The notes: generated by a model not told the origin, from the letters alone. A stretch of DNA of 64,000 bases from HXMU1420-13 sp965228545 (GCA_965228545.1 OZ245822.1:2914001-2978000); one strand, 5' to 3'. Positions 16,543 through 25,921 are shown, numbered from the stretch's first letter. A program made the numbers and translations.

Positions 16543-17340
16543 ATGAACGAATCAAATGCATTCAATACATACAAAAAGCACGATCACTCCGAATCGTTGA
16601 AAAAGTTAGGACCATGGCTGGATCAGCAATCCAAAAAACCTAACGACATGAGACAATTCTATAAAATTGCAGCTTCATTTTTAATTGCAGCCTTAGTATT
16701 GGTTGCCTGCACGGTTCCTGTTGAGCAGGAAGAAGAAATCGGATATATGATTCGGGGATTAATTACCGAACAACCCGAAACCGGTAAAGGAAAAGTAGCA
16801 GCGCTTTCAGCCATAAATCTGCAGGAAATACAGATGATTCCGGTATTACACGAAGAAATTCTGCCCGGCGGAGAAACCACGAATGCCCAACAATTAACGG
16901 AAGTAGTTGTGCTATTGCCGGAAGCCAATATCACCGCTGCAGAAGATAAAGCAAACGCCTTGAAAGCTGCACTCACTTTTACCGAGATTGATATACTTCC
17001 GATCGAAGAAACCGTTGAGCGAACCTTCTTTGAAAGTGCTATGTATAAAACCTTCGATGTTAAAATTGACCCTAAACTAACTCAGGCTCAAATTGCAGCA
17101 AAGATTAATGCATTCCTTCACGAAAACTCATCGGTTACCGAAAAAGTAGACGTTGAAGTACATGAAGACGGTTCCAAACATGCAGTATTTCGTATCCAAA
17201 TTGATGAAAAGGATGCTTTTGAAGTAAAACGAAATGTGGAAGGTTTGTACGATGGATTAACTCCGGAGCGCCACCAAGACGTTTCCAAAGAAGAAGTGAA
17301 GCAACACATTGTGAAAGAAATGAAGAACAAAGAAAATTAA
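16543..17340 (+). CDS. Single-pass membrane protein, putative anti-sigma partner
   Basis: I chose the ATG at 16543 (MNESNAFNTYKKH), 4 bp after the sigma-factor stop; an upstream ATG at 16495 lies inside that gene. The 265-aa product has a short cytoplasmic-type head (1-36), one transmembrane helix at about 38-57 (FYKIAASFLIAALVLVACTV) and a long extracytoplasmic domain. The last part contains two similar alpha/beta units. The layout matches anti-sigma factors that hold an ECF sigma at the membrane, but no zinc-binding HxxxCxxC motif is present. The assignment rests on topology and gene order. Confidence 0.55.
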   Translation: MNESNAFNTYKKHDHSESLKKLGPWLDQQSKKPNDMRQFYKIAASFLIAALVLVACTVPVEQEEEIGYMIRGLITEQPETGKGKVAALSAINLQEIQMIPVLHEEILPGGETTNAQQLTEVVVLLPEANITAAEDKANALKAALTFTEIDILPIEETVERTFFESAMYKTFDVKIDPKLTQAQIAAKINAFLHENSSVTEKVDVEVHEDGSKHAVFRIQIDEKDAFEVKRNVEGLYDGLTPERHQDVSKEEVKQHIVKEMKNKEN

Positions 17341-17364
17341 CTACCACTCGGTTTGGTAAGCTTT

Positions 17365-17396
17365 AAAGTGAAGGACCGTCGTTCTTCACTTTTTTA
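17365..17396 (+). terminator. Rho-independent terminator after the sigma/anti-sigma unit
   Basis: AAAGTGAAG at 17365-17373 pairs perfectly with CTTCACTTT at 17384-17392, with a 10-base loop and a run of T after the stem. It lies 25 bp beyond the stop at 17340 and touches the end of the convergent methyltransferase gene. Confidence 0.75.
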
Positions 17397-18254
17397 TGTT
17401 GATGCAAATCGAACCAAATTTCCTAATTCCAGTTCTTTGCCGGTTGTGGTTTTCAGTCCGAGTGTAGTTGCTTCAAAGTTTTTGGGCCAATTTCGAATCC
17501 TGTGAAGTAATGGTTTCAGATCGGAAAGCGGGAGTTGTGGGGAGTAGGTGTTCAGAATAAAAAAATGATTATCTTTTTCCAGAATTTCGAGGATGTTGGA
17601 AAGCAGAGGTTCTAAGTCGTCGTTCAACTTCCAGTTTTTTCCTTTGGGTACCATCCCAAAAATCGGCGGATCGAGAATTATTCCGTGATAGGTTTCTCCA
17701 CGCTTGATGCAACGCTCCACGTATTTTCGAGCATCTTCCACAATCCAGCGAATGGAGTCTATGCCGTTTAATTCGGCATTTTCACGTGCCCAGTTCACGG
17801 CCGTTTTCGAGGAATCAACATGGGTGACTTTTGCCCCGAATTGGTCAGCTACCAATGAAGCTCCACCTGTGTAAGCAAACAAATTGAGAATTCGAGGTTG
17901 TTCTGTTGATGTTGAAATACGAAGACACTGTTCGGCAATAAACTCCCAATTTTCCGCTTGCTCCGGGAATATTCCAAGATGTTTAAAGGCCGTTTCTTTT
18001 AACTGAAAACGTAGTTTTTTCTTTTGAATTCGATAATCGATCTGAAAATCTGGGATGGCTCGGTTCCAATTACCCTTCTGCCCTTTTTGCTCGGTAAAGC
18101 GAAGGGTGGCTTCATCCCACAAATTAGCGGAACCCTTTTTACCCGTTGCCGCCGGTTCCGGTCGATCAACCACAAGTTCTCCAAAGCGTTCGAGTTTTCG
18201 CCCCTCACCGATGTCGATGAGTTCGTAAGATTTCCAGGTTGTTGGATAGAGCAT
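17394..18254 (-). CDS. Class I SAM-dependent methyltransferase, RlmI/RlmK-like
   Basis: This 286-aa methyltransferase contains the SAM-binding motif LNLFAYTGGASL, the acidic strand end THVDSS, NAELNGI and the substrate-site ILDPPIFG. The NLFAYTGG...DPP combination is that of the 23S rRNA cytosine/guanine methyltransferases RlmI and RlmKL (COG1092). The N-terminal PUA domain of RlmI is absent, replaced by about 100 residues with FTEQKGQKGNWNRA. It probably modifies 23S rRNA or a related RNA. Its stop overlaps the terminator of the convergent gene. Confidence 0.8.
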   Translation of the reverse strand: MLYPTTWKSYELIDIGEGRKLERFGELVVDRPEPAATGKKGSANLWDEATLRFTEQKGQKGNWNRAIPDFQIDYRIQKKKLRFQLKETAFKHLGIFPEQAENWEFIAEQCLRISTSTEQPRILNLFAYTGGASLVADQFGAKVTHVDSSKTAVNWARENAELNGIDSIRWIVEDARKYVERCIKRGETYHGIILDPPIFGMVPKGKNWKLNDDLEPLLSNILEILEKDNHFFILNTYSPQLPLSDLKPLLHRIRNWPKNFEATTLGLKTTTGKELELGNLVRFAST

Positions 18255-18308
18255 TTAAAGTTAGATGGATTTTCTATTTCGTATTTCTGATTCTTTAAAA
18301 AGCATTGG

Positions 18309-18328
18309 ATTCCTGCCTTCGCAGGAAT
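18309..18328. repeat. Dispersed hairpin repeat ATTCCTGC-cttc-GCAGGAAT
   Basis: This is a perfect 8-bp stem with a four-base loop, just downstream of the methyltransferase start region. The same element is present at 18512-18531, 18738-18757 and (other strand) 22831-22850, with a variant at 47563-47582. Such elements are frequent intergenic palindromes in many genomes; no protein partner is evident here. Confidence 0.7.
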
Positions 18329-18380
18329 GACATATGAGTCTTAAGTAAGGTTAATAATGTGTAAAGGAGCTATAACTCGT

Positions 18381-18912
18381 AATTCGTAAATCATCATTCG
18401 CTTATTCGTAATTCTTCGACGTTCAATGTTCGAGTGTTCGAAGTTCAACTGTTCTTCCGAAGTGGTTATCGTGCATGTAAATCAATTTCTTGATTCTTTA
18501 AAAAGCATTGGATTCCTGCCTTCGCAGGAATGACGTTTATATTACGATCAGAAGTCATTTTCTAAAAGCAGATCAACAATACAAAATTCGAAAACCTCCA
18601 ATTCGTACTTCGTAAATCATCATTCGCTTATTCGTAATTCTTCGACGTTCAATGTTCGAGTGTTCGAAGTTCAACTGTTCTTCCGAAGTTGTTATCGTGA
18701 ATGTAAATCAATTTCTTGATTCTTTAAAAAGCATTGGATTCCTGCCTTCGCAGGAATGACGTTTATATTACGATCAGAAGTCATTTTCTAAAAGCAGATC
18801 AACAATACAAAATTCGAAAACCTCCAATTCGTACTTCATAAATCTACATTCGCTTATTCGTAACTCTTCAATGTTCGAGTGTTCGAAGTTCAACTGTTCT
18901 TCCGATCTCTTC
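18381..18912. repeat. 226-bp tandem repeat, about 2.3 copies
   Basis: This gene-free region has three in-phase copies, marked by the shared CATTCGCTTATTCGTAA segment near 18391, 18617 and 18843 (spacing 226 and 226). The first two copies are nearly identical and each contains the ATTCCTGC hairpin (18512-18531, 18738-18757). The third is cut off after about 70 bp. Words such as AATTCGTA and TTCGAAGTTC recur within the unit. No ORF, tRNA or promoter stands out. The remaining bases up to 19007 show nothing further. Confidence 0.8.
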
Positions 18913-19007
18913 TGTCTTCTCCTTCGCAGGAAAAGAACTTTTTAAGTTAGATATGGACAAATTTCTAATCTTCAATCTTTTTACGGAATGAATATGGCAA
19001 GAATAAA

Positions 19008-20069
19008 TTAGTCCAAAAATATATCTGCCAGTTTCCAATGCAGATCATCGAACCCAACGCTTGAACGATTAATGGTGTAAGCAATCACCATCTGGTGTTC
19101 TTTGTTAATCAGAAACATAGTGCTTCCACCTACAGACCCGCCCGAATGTCCAATCCAGGTATTTCCATTGTGTGTCCATGTTCGCCAGCCCATACCGTAA
19201 TTTGTAGATTCGCCATTTGATAAAGTAAGCGAGGTCATTAACTCGGTATGTACTCTTTTAGGTTGATAATCGAAGTCGAGATATGCTTTCCCAAACTTAA
19301 TTAAATCTTCGGTGGTGCCTACAAAACCGCCACCGGCCCATTTATAGGAATTATCAACATACGGAGCCACGTTGTTTCCGTCGCCATCGGGTACATAAAA
19401 AGTGGTGAGATTCGGGATTTCTCGATTGGTCCATTCAGGTACGGTGTTATTCATTTCGAGTGGATCAAAAACGTATTGTTTCATATATCCGAGAAAATCC
19501 TCTTCCGAAGCGCCTTCAATCACCGCCGAAATCAAATTCCAGCCATAGCTTGAGTAGCTGTATTGAGTACCCGGTTCGAAAAGCAAAGGATCATCTTCAA
19601 AAATGGCAAGACCTTCATCTACCGTTTTAAATAACTTAGAACTCATAAACTCGATGCCTCGATAATGGCGAATTCCGGCGGTATGACCTGCAACCTGTCG
19701 AACGGTAATATCAAACTCCTTCTTTGGAAAATCTGGTACATAGGTTTGAACAATGGTGTCAGGATCGAGCCTGTCTTTTTTCATCAAATCACCCATTGCA
19801 GCAGCGGTTAGTGTTTTGGATACACTCCCGATTCTGAATTTAGTTAATGATGGATCTACAGGAATTTGGTTTTCAATATTCTCATAACCAAAACCTTTGC
19901 TCCAAATCATAGCGTCTCCCAAATAAATGGAAACAGCCATTCCCGGGAGGTTTTTACTTTCAACGAAAGTTTTTACCAAAGCATCAGCTTCAGCAATTTT
20001 GTTGTCAAGTGTTTGAGCTTGTAGTGCTGAGTTGCCTAGCAGAATGAGTACGAGCAGTAGAATTCGCAT
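19008..20069 (-). CDS. Serine hydrolase, beta-lactamase/class C fold, secreted
   Basis: This is a 353-aa serine hydrolase of the beta-lactamase/penicillin-binding family (class C, like LACTB and D-aminopeptidases). The signal peptide ends near LQAQ (residue 19). The nucleophile motif SVSK is at 82-85, a Tyr-containing motif QYSYSSYGWN is near 170, and the third-box equivalent HSGG lies in WIGHSGGSVGG. It starts 4 bp after the stop of an M20 peptidase gene, so the two or three genes from 22675 downward probably form one transcript of secreted hydrolases. A peptidase or esterase role is likelier than antibiotic resistance (inference). Confidence 0.85.
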   Translation of the reverse strand: MRILLLVLILLGNSALQAQTLDNKIAEADALVKTFVESKNLPGMAVSIYLGDAMIWSKGFGYENIENQIPVDPSLTKFRIGSVSKTLTAAAMGDLMKKDRLDPDTIVQTYVPDFPKKEFDITVRQVAGHTAGIRHYRGIEFMSSKLFKTVDEGLAIFEDDPLLFEPGTQYSYSSYGWNLISAVIEGASEEDFLGYMKQYVFDPLEMNNTVPEWTNREIPNLTTFYVPDGDGNNVAPYVDNSYKWAGGGFVGTTEDLIKFGKAYLDFDYQPKRVHTELMTSLTLSNGESTNYGMGWRTWTHNGNTWIGHSGGSVGGSTMFLINKEHQMVIAYTINRSSVGFDDLHWKLADIFLD

Positions 20070-20073
20070 AATT

Positions 20074-21369
20074 TTAAAGTTCGTCCATTTGGATTAGGCG
20101 GTAAATTAGTAAAGCCGCACGTTGAGTTAATTTTTTGTACGATGGTAAATGCAAGTACTCACGTGGACTATGCGCACCTCCTCCCATTGCTCCTAAACCA
20201 TCTAGTCCGTGAACGTAACTTGCTACAAAAGAAATATCGGCGGCTCCACGGCGGCCGGGATCATAAGCTTCAACAGGTCCAATTCCCATGTCCTCACTTA
20301 CGCCACTCAAAACTTCTAAAACTTTCATGTTGCCTTCGGTGGGAGCCATAGGTGGATATCCGGGATTAAATCGAAAAACTGATTCCGTTTGAGGGAGAGA
20401 TTCAGAAACAATAGCTTCCATTTTTTTAACCACTCTTTCTCCCTGTTCTTCTGTTAAATACCTAAGATCGCCTTGAACAATCGTTTTTTTAGGTACAATA
20501 TTTGTTTTACCACTCATACTGCCTTTCAGCTGTTCTTCGTCGAACGTAACCTCGTTTCCACCAACAATCATAGCAGCATTAAAGGTTAGATATTCTTCGT
20601 GCAACTCTTCATAAAAACGATTCAAAATTCGAGCAGCTTCGTACACCGAGCCCGCACCAACACGTTCGGAAAATACACCCGAAGAGTGGGCTTGCACGCC
20701 GGTTATTTCGATGTTCCAAGAGTTGGATGATCTTCGGGCAACCGTAGCATAATCCCAACCGCTGGCAGTTTCAAACCCGAGTGCAATATCAGATTGTTTG
20801 GCCGCCTCTACTAAATGATAACGAGAAATAGAGGTTGGTTTTCCCGCTTTTTCTTCATCGCCCGTATACACAACAGTTATGGTAGCGTCTTCAAGTGCTC
20901 CGGCCTCATTTAAAGCTTTGAGTGCGTATAAAATCATCACATTTCCGGCTTTCATATCGGCAATTCCGGGGCCGGCAAGGGTAGTATCGGAAGTCATTTC
21001 AGCTTTTTGAAAAGGACTATCTGGTTCGAAAACCGTATCTAAGTGTCCGATAAGCAGCAGTTTTAGTCCAGAGTTTCCTTTTTTTCTGGCTATGAAATGC
21101 CCACCGCGATTTACCTCACTTTGATCAACCCATTCCGTTTCGAATCCAAGATTCGAATAAGCCTCGATATATCGCTTTCCAAGTGCTTGAACACCGGCAG
21201 GATTCATAGATCCGCTATTCATATTCACATTTTCGATCAGAAATTCCAGTGCTTCATCATAACTCGCATCCACCGAATTAAGAATCGACTGTTCGGTATT
21301 GTTTAATGATTGTGCAAAAGATAATCCAGGAAGGATCAGAACCAGAATTGAAATAATTAGTAGTCTCAT
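20074..21369 (-). CDS. M20 family metallopeptidase (CPG2-like), secreted
   Basis: This is a zinc carboxypeptidase-type hydrolase. The ATG at 21369 is preferred because it gives a clean signal peptide (MRLLIISILVLILPGLSFAQ) and follows the upstream stop by one base; a longer frame begins at 21393. The 431-aa product carries GHLDTVF (zinc His and Asp), GIADMKAGN (bridging Asp), GDEEKAG (catalytic and zinc Glu) and the dimerisation-domain motif VQAHSSG. It resembles glutamate carboxypeptidase CPG2 more than amidohydrolases. It sits between another M20 enzyme and a serine hydrolase, which suggests a periplasmic peptide-degradation cassette. Confidence 0.88.
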   Translation of the reverse strand: MRLLIISILVLILPGLSFAQSLNNTEQSILNSVDASYDEALEFLIENVNMNSGSMNPAGVQALGKRYIEAYSNLGFETEWVDQSEVNRGGHFIARKKGNSGLKLLLIGHLDTVFEPDSPFQKAEMTSDTTLAGPGIADMKAGNVMILYALKALNEAGALEDATITVVYTGDEEKAGKPTSISRYHLVEAAKQSDIALGFETASGWDYATVARRSSNSWNIEITGVQAHSSGVFSERVGAGSVYEAARILNRFYEELHEEYLTFNAAMIVGGNEVTFDEEQLKGSMSGKTNIVPKKTIVQGDLRYLTEEQGERVVKKMEAIVSESLPQTESVFRFNPGYPPMAPTEGNMKVLEVLSGVSEDMGIGPVEAYDPGRRGAADISFVASYVHGLDGLGAMGGGAHSPREYLHLPSYKKLTQRAALLIYRLIQMDEL

Positions 21370-21370
21370 G

Positions 21371-22675
21371 TTATTGCCCCGCTGATTTATCAAAGTAATC
21401 GATTACTAAGTTACTCATTGCCCGAACACCCAGCTTTAAGCCGGCTTCATCAATGAAAAAATCGGGAGTATGATGCCCGGCCGGAATGGTTCCCGGTGTC
21501 ATTCCACCAACAAAGAAATACAATCCAGGCACTTCTTCCTGGAAAAACGAGAAGTCTTCAGCTCCGGTAATCGCATTGATATAGTTTACGTTTTCAGCTC
21601 CGGCTACTTCCTCAAGCGTTGGAACCATCAGCGCTGTTAGTTCAGGATCATTGTAGGTAATTGGGTAACCTTCGCGGATATTTAAAATCGCTTCAGCACC
21701 GTTACTTTCAGCGGTATTGGTAACAATGGTTTCGAGACGTTCGAATAACTTTTCGCGCATTCCGGCATCCAAGGTTCGGATCGTGCCTTCCATATACACT
21801 TCTTCGGGAATTATATTACTTCGCACTCCACCATGAATTTGCCCGATGGTTATAACCGCTGCTTGTGTGGTTAATGGAAGATTCCGGCTAACAATGGTTT
21901 GAATATTGTTGATGATCTGAGACGCCGTTACTATTGGATCGATTCCGGTCCATGGAGCAGAACCATGCGCTTGCTTCCCTTTTACCGTAATTTCGAAACT
22001 GTTTACCGCCGCCATGATTCCACGATCTCGATAGTTGATCATACCTACCGGAGTGGCATCATTTATATGTAGACCAAAGATTACATCTACATCAGGATTT
22101 TTGAGTACACCTTCTTCAATCATTAATTTAGCTCCACCTTCTTCGCCCTCGGGAGCGCCTTCTTCAGCGGGTTGAAAGATAAATTTTACAGTTCCCGCAA
22201 GTTCGTCTTTCATTTCGGTAAGAATCTGAGCCACTCCCATCAAAATGGCGATGTGCGTGTCATGTCCACAAGCATGCATCACCGGAACTTCTTTTCCTTG
22301 ATACATGCCTTTGGCTACTGATTTGAATGGCAATTCGTTGCGTTCGAGTACGGGCAGCGCATCCATGTCAGCGCGTAGAGCAACTACCGGGCCGGGTTTG
22401 CCGCCTTCTAAAAGTGCTACAACACCGGTGTGTGCAACTTCGGTTTGTACATCAAGCCCAAGTGATTCTAAATGCTCGGCTACTTTTGCAGCAGTATTGA
22501 ATTCTCGATTCGATAATTCCGGGTTTTCATGGAAATATCTCCGCCACTCGATCACCTGGCTTTCCAATTCATCGGCACGTTGGTCGATGATGATTTTTAG
22601 GTTAGAACTTTGGGCACTGATATCAGGTGCGATAAACAGCAAAAGTAGTAGTAGAGCAAAAAGTAGTTTTTTCAT
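21371..22675 (-). CDS. M20D amidohydrolase (N-acyl amino acid hydrolase type), secreted
   Basis: This is an amidohydrolase of the M20D/IAA-amino-acid-hydrolase group. I chose the ATG at 22675, which opens a signal peptide (MKKLLFALLLLLLFIAP), giving 434 aa. Metal and active-site motifs are ALRADMDALPV, HACGHDTHIAILMG, FQPAEEGAPEGEEGG and the dimer-domain KGKQAHGSAPW. The late GAEDFSFF supplies the last metal ligand region. Enzymes of this group cleave N-acyl amino acids or aminoacyl amides; the exact substrate is unknown. Its stop is one base before the start of the next M20 gene. Confidence 0.88.
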   Translation of the reverse strand: MKKLLFALLLLLLFIAPDISAQSSNLKIIIDQRADELESQVIEWRRYFHENPELSNREFNTAAKVAEHLESLGLDVQTEVAHTGVVALLEGGKPGPVVALRADMDALPVLERNELPFKSVAKGMYQGKEVPVMHACGHDTHIAILMGVAQILTEMKDELAGTVKFIFQPAEEGAPEGEEGGAKLMIEEGVLKNPDVDVIFGLHINDATPVGMINYRDRGIMAAVNSFEITVKGKQAHGSAPWTGIDPIVTASQIINNIQTIVSRNLPLTTQAAVITIGQIHGGVRSNIIPEEVYMEGTIRTLDAGMREKLFERLETIVTNTAESNGAEAILNIREGYPITYNDPELTALMVPTLEEVAGAENVNYINAITGAEDFSFFQEEVPGLYFFVGGMTPGTIPAGHHTPDFFIDEAGLKLGVRAMSNLVIDYFDKSAGQ

Positions 22676-22744
22676 TGAGCAAAAGATTTTTTGATTCGCC
22701 CAAAAATGTAGAGGAAAAGGAGAGGAAAACAAAAGAACGGGGAA

Positions 22745-22870
22745 GAATTACGAATAAGCGAATTTAGATCTACGAAATACGAATTGCTGATCTGCTTTTG
22801 GAAAAGACTTCTGATAAAGATATCAAAGTCATTCCTGCGAAGGCAGGAATCTGAAGCTTTATTACGAATT
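22745..22870. repeat. Dispersed intergenic repeat related to the 18.4-kb tandem unit
   Basis: This segment contains, in the opposite orientation, the same blocks as the 226-bp unit: ACGAATAAGCGAAT, GATCTGCTTTT, then the ATTCCTGC hairpin at 22831-22850. It is a single copy between the M20D gene and the epimerase gene. It shows that the 226-bp unit is one member of a dispersed family. Confidence 0.6.
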
Positions 22871-22902
22871 TGAGCCTTGATTTACGTTCACTATACCAAT
22901 CA

Positions 22903-23784
22903 TTACTGATCAAATAGCGTAATCTGATAACCCAGAGTTTCTTCATTTTCAGGCTCAAGAAAACGTAGCTTTTCCTTGCTTAAAAAGTTGCCATCGGTGT
23001 TTTGGTGATCAGTAATTCCATGCCAAGGTTCGATGCATATAAACGGCGCTCCCGGTTTAGCCCAGATTCCCAAATAAGGGAAATCATCAAAATCGACTCG
23101 CAGTATTTCACCAAGTTCATCACTTTTAAGAGTTACTGATTTACTGTTCAAATCCTTGAAAATAAGCGCATCGTTATCAAACAGATGATTGTGGAGCCGT
23201 AGTATTTTACTTGAATCAAAAATAGGTTCGGTTGAATCGGTAAGCAAGCCATTGTCATCGATTAACCAAGTTTGAGCGGTTTCATTTACCGGAAACTCGA
23301 GAAAATAATCGGAATACTCACCCTGATTATTAAGCGGACAGTTAAATGCCGGATGAGCGCCTAGTTGGTAAGGCATTGGTTCTTTATCAGCATTATGAAT
23401 GGTATGTGTTACATTCAGCTGATTTCCTTTCAAACTAAACGAGAGGTTAAAAATGAATCGAAATGGGAATTGGTGCAGCGTTTCTTCATCCCAATGAAAT
23501 TGAAAAGTGATGGAATCATCAAGATGCTCGGTAACTTTTGCTTTGGTCGAGTGCCGAATAATTCCGTGTTTTGGAATCTGGTATGGCTTGCCATCAAATA
23601 AAGTAGTGCCATTTTTCAGTGCCCCAATTATCGGGAATAAAACAGGAGCCTGGCCGGTCCAATAGTTAGAATCTCCCTGCCACAGGTACTCGGTACCCGT
23701 TTTCTTATGTTTGATGGAGCTTAATTCTAGTCCACTTTGATGAATGGAAACCTGAAATTTATCAGACTGAATGTTGTAGATCAT
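22903..23784 (-). CDS. Aldose 1-epimerase family protein (YeaD-like)
   Basis: This 293-aa cytoplasmic protein has the galactose-mutarotase-like beta sandwich. Recognisable segments are LWQGDSNYWTGQAPVLFPIIG, the conserved His region KHGIIRHS and LGAHPAFNCPL, whose His and Glu/Asp partners form the active site in the family. The group interconverts sugar anomers or hexose-6-phosphate anomers. Its start overlaps the end of the preceding NAD(P)-binding gene by 4 bp (ATGA), so they are coupled. The specific sugar is not known. Confidence 0.85.
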   Translation of the reverse strand: MIYNIQSDKFQVSIHQSGLELSSIKHKKTGTEYLWQGDSNYWTGQAPVLFPIIGALKNGTTLFDGKPYQIPKHGIIRHSTKAKVTEHLDDSITFQFHWDEETLHQFPFRFIFNLSFSLKGNQLNVTHTIHNADKEPMPYQLGAHPAFNCPLNNQGEYSDYFLEFPVNETAQTWLIDDNGLLTDSTEPIFDSSKILRLHNHLFDNDALIFKDLNSKSVTLKSDELGEILRVDFDDFPYLGIWAKPGAPFICIEPWHGITDHQNTDGNFLSKEKLRFLEPENEETLGYQITLFDQ

Positions 23785-24443
23785 TTTGCTAACTCATGCA
23801 CTTCTAGTCCTTCATAAATCACTTGTTGGGCATCGGAGTTTAACCCATTGACCATAGCTTTGGCTACATCCCGAACATGAATGGGTTTGTATTTTTTGAA
23901 AGGTGGGATATTGGTAACTAGTTTTAAAAGTGGTTCACCGATTTTCTCTCCAACTCGCATTTCTTTTCGATCGCCCAGAAGAAGAGAGGGACGGACAATA
24001 ACAAGACTCTCGAAACCCAGTTCTTGCACTTTGTTATCCAATTTACCCTTCATATTCAGGTAAAAGTTTTTTGTGGATAGAGTAGCGCCTAATGAGGAAC
24101 ATAATGCATACGATTGAACCCCGTTTTTTTGTGCGTATTTGGCAACATCCAGTTGATACTCGTAATCCACTTCATATTGCGCTTCTTTCGATCCGGCTGC
24201 TTTTAAGGTGGTTCCTAGTGCTGAAAATAGCTCATCACCAATAATTAAATGCTTCCAGATTTTCATTTCATGAAAGTTGATGACATGCTCTTCCAGCTTT
24301 TCGTGGGTAACCCCGGTTGATCGGCGATGAAAAACCTTTACCAACGCATACCGATCATCCGACAGAAGTTGTTGAAGAAGCTGAGATCCTACCAATCCGG
24401 TAGCGCCAAGTACTATGGCTGTTTTTTGGATGCTGCTCATCAA
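23781..24443 (-). CDS. NAD(P)-binding Rossmann protein (HTATIP2/YbjT-like)
   Basis: This 220-aa atypical SDR has the nucleotide-binding turn LGATGLVGSQLL at about residues 12-23, followed by KVFHRRSTG. It contains CSSLGATLSTKNFYLNMKG, the modified active-site region of the HTATIP2/TIP30-like oxidoreductases, and later VIVRPSLLLG. The catalytic Tyr of classical SDRs is replaced, so it may act as a sensor or reductase of unknown substrate. It is translated ahead of the epimerase-like gene with an ATGA overlap. Confidence 0.75.
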   Translation of the reverse strand: MMSSIQKTAIVLGATGLVGSQLLQQLLSDDRYALVKVFHRRSTGVTHEKLEEHVINFHEMKIWKHLIIGDELFSALGTTLKAAGSKEAQYEVDYEYQLDVAKYAQKNGVQSYALCSSLGATLSTKNFYLNMKGKLDNKVQELGFESLVIVRPSLLLGDRKEMRVGEKIGEPLLKLVTNIPPFKKYKPIHVRDVAKAMVNGLNSDAQQVIYEGLEVHELAK

Positions 24444-24603
24444 AAATGGGTTCGTTTGTTTTAAGGAAGATAGAACAGTTGATTGATTTTACAATTTTCA
24501 ACTGTAAAGAATTGAATACTCACATTACAAAAATTGAGATTATTTATCACATATATAACAATATTTATCAATCACTTAAAACCCAACACTCAAAACTAAT
24601 CCC

Positions 24604-25815
24604 TCAGTTTTCCATAGCTCCAATTACCCGTTTTACGATTCCTTCCATGGCATCCCGATTGATCCAACGCGCCACAATCACCAGATTGTTTTCGGGATCA
24701 CAGTACACCATGTTGGTTCCAGCGCCTAAATGCCAAAACGCAGATTCGGGAGCACTTGGCATTGCCTCTTGATCAGTATTCAAAAAGTAATTCATGTAGC
24801 CGTAACCGGTATTCGCTTTAGTGGGAGTTTTAGATAACGCTATCCATTCTTTGCTGATGATCTGTTCGCCATTCCAGTTTCCATCATTTAAAGTGAGTAA
24901 GCCTAATCTAGCCTGATCTCTTGCAGATATGAACATGCCGCCGCCCCAATGTCCGCCACCACTTACGCTTTGCATCATTTGCCCATCGATAACTACCCAG
25001 CTTGTTTCGTAACCTTGCCATCGCCAGGTTGGGGAAGCGCCGATTTTGTCCATCATGTGTTCTCTGAGAATCACAGGTAAAGGTTTGCGAAGTACATTCA
25101 TTGCGGCTAAAGCCAGTAGATTTACCCGAACATCGTTGTATTCCCATTCGGTGCCTGGTTCGTGGCGTTCACGGGTAAGCCAGGTTGAACGATCTCTGTC
25201 GGGGCGATCGGCCCAATCGGGTTTACCAAAAAGAGTTCCTTCCCAATCGGAAGTCTGCCGAAGTAGATGATCCCAGGTTATTTTCGAATTATGTTCGTCT
25301 TTAAATGGCTCCATCACTTTAGGTGATTTGAAATCGTTGGCTTTGAATTGAGTTCCGTCAAAATTTTCTGCCATTAAAATCGGCGCCATGTATGGATCTA
25401 CCAGATCATGCACATCTCGAATTAATCCCATATCGTAGGCAATGCCCACAGTGCTGCTTAGAAAAGTTTTGGTTACGGAATGTGTCATATCCACCCGAAA
25501 CGGTTCACCCCATTCGGCGATGATGTATCCGTTTTTAATGATGATGCCGGTCTGATCGCCCCGGTCTTTGAACGGACCAACTCCATCCCCAAATGGCTCC
25601 CTACCAAAAGTCCCATAATGGTTTTCTTCCATACTCCGCGGATTGGTCGTCTCATTAGCTTTCGCATATTCAATAACCGCTGATATCGAATCAGCATTAA
25701 AGCCCATATCTTCGGGAGTACGTGTTTCCCAATCGCCCCAATTTCCCGGGAAGTACTGTGCGGACAGAGTTTGAGTTAGAAAGAGTGTAAAAAGTAGGAG
25801 AGCAGTTCGTTTCAT
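24604..25815 (-). CDS. Serine hydrolase, beta-lactamase family, secreted
   Basis: This is a second secreted beta-lactamase-fold serine hydrolase. I chose the ATG at 25815, which opens a signal peptide (MKRTALLLFTLFLTQTLSAQ), giving 403 aa; a longer frame begins at 25863. The nucleophile motif SVTK is at about 113-116 and the Tyr-Asn motif is in WEYNDVRVN. GGGHWGGGMF and FWHLGAGTNM are conserved in the subgroup of estB/6-aminohexanoate-dimer-hydrolase-like proteins. It is a single gene. The substrate is unknown and a resistance role is not implied. Confidence 0.82.
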   Translation of the reverse strand: MKRTALLLFTLFLTQTLSAQYFPGNWGDWETRTPEDMGFNADSISAVIEYAKANETTNPRSMEENHYGTFGREPFGDGVGPFKDRGDQTGIIIKNGYIIAEWGEPFRVDMTHSVTKTFLSSTVGIAYDMGLIRDVHDLVDPYMAPILMAENFDGTQFKANDFKSPKVMEPFKDEHNSKITWDHLLRQTSDWEGTLFGKPDWADRPDRDRSTWLTRERHEPGTEWEYNDVRVNLLALAAMNVLRKPLPVILREHMMDKIGASPTWRWQGYETSWVVIDGQMMQSVSGGGHWGGGMFISARDQARLGLLTLNDGNWNGEQIISKEWIALSKTPTKANTGYGYMNYFLNTDQEAMPSAPESAFWHLGAGTNMVYCDPENNLVIVARWINRDAMEGIVKRVIGAMEN

Positions 25816-25882
25816 GTCTGTAAATTTTGATCTGAAACTAATCAGAGAAATATGTTTATCCAATTAATCGACAGCGCGAGCA

Positions 25883-25921
25883 GATTATTGGTTACAAATT
25901 CTTGAAAAGAAAAACTGCTAT
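25883..25921 (+). repeat. Direct repeat, copy 1 of two flanking a membrane-protein gene
   Basis: The segment from GATTATTGGTTACAAA through AACTGCTA recurs at 27059-27098 with one or two differences, in the same orientation. The two copies bracket the gene at 26008-26895. This could reflect duplication by recombination or the ends of a former mobile segment. Confidence 0.6.

Noticed and set aside
19008..25815. Beta-lactamase resistance genes
   Set aside because: The two serine hydrolases have the fold but match the general esterase/peptidase groups, with no evidence for drug resistance.
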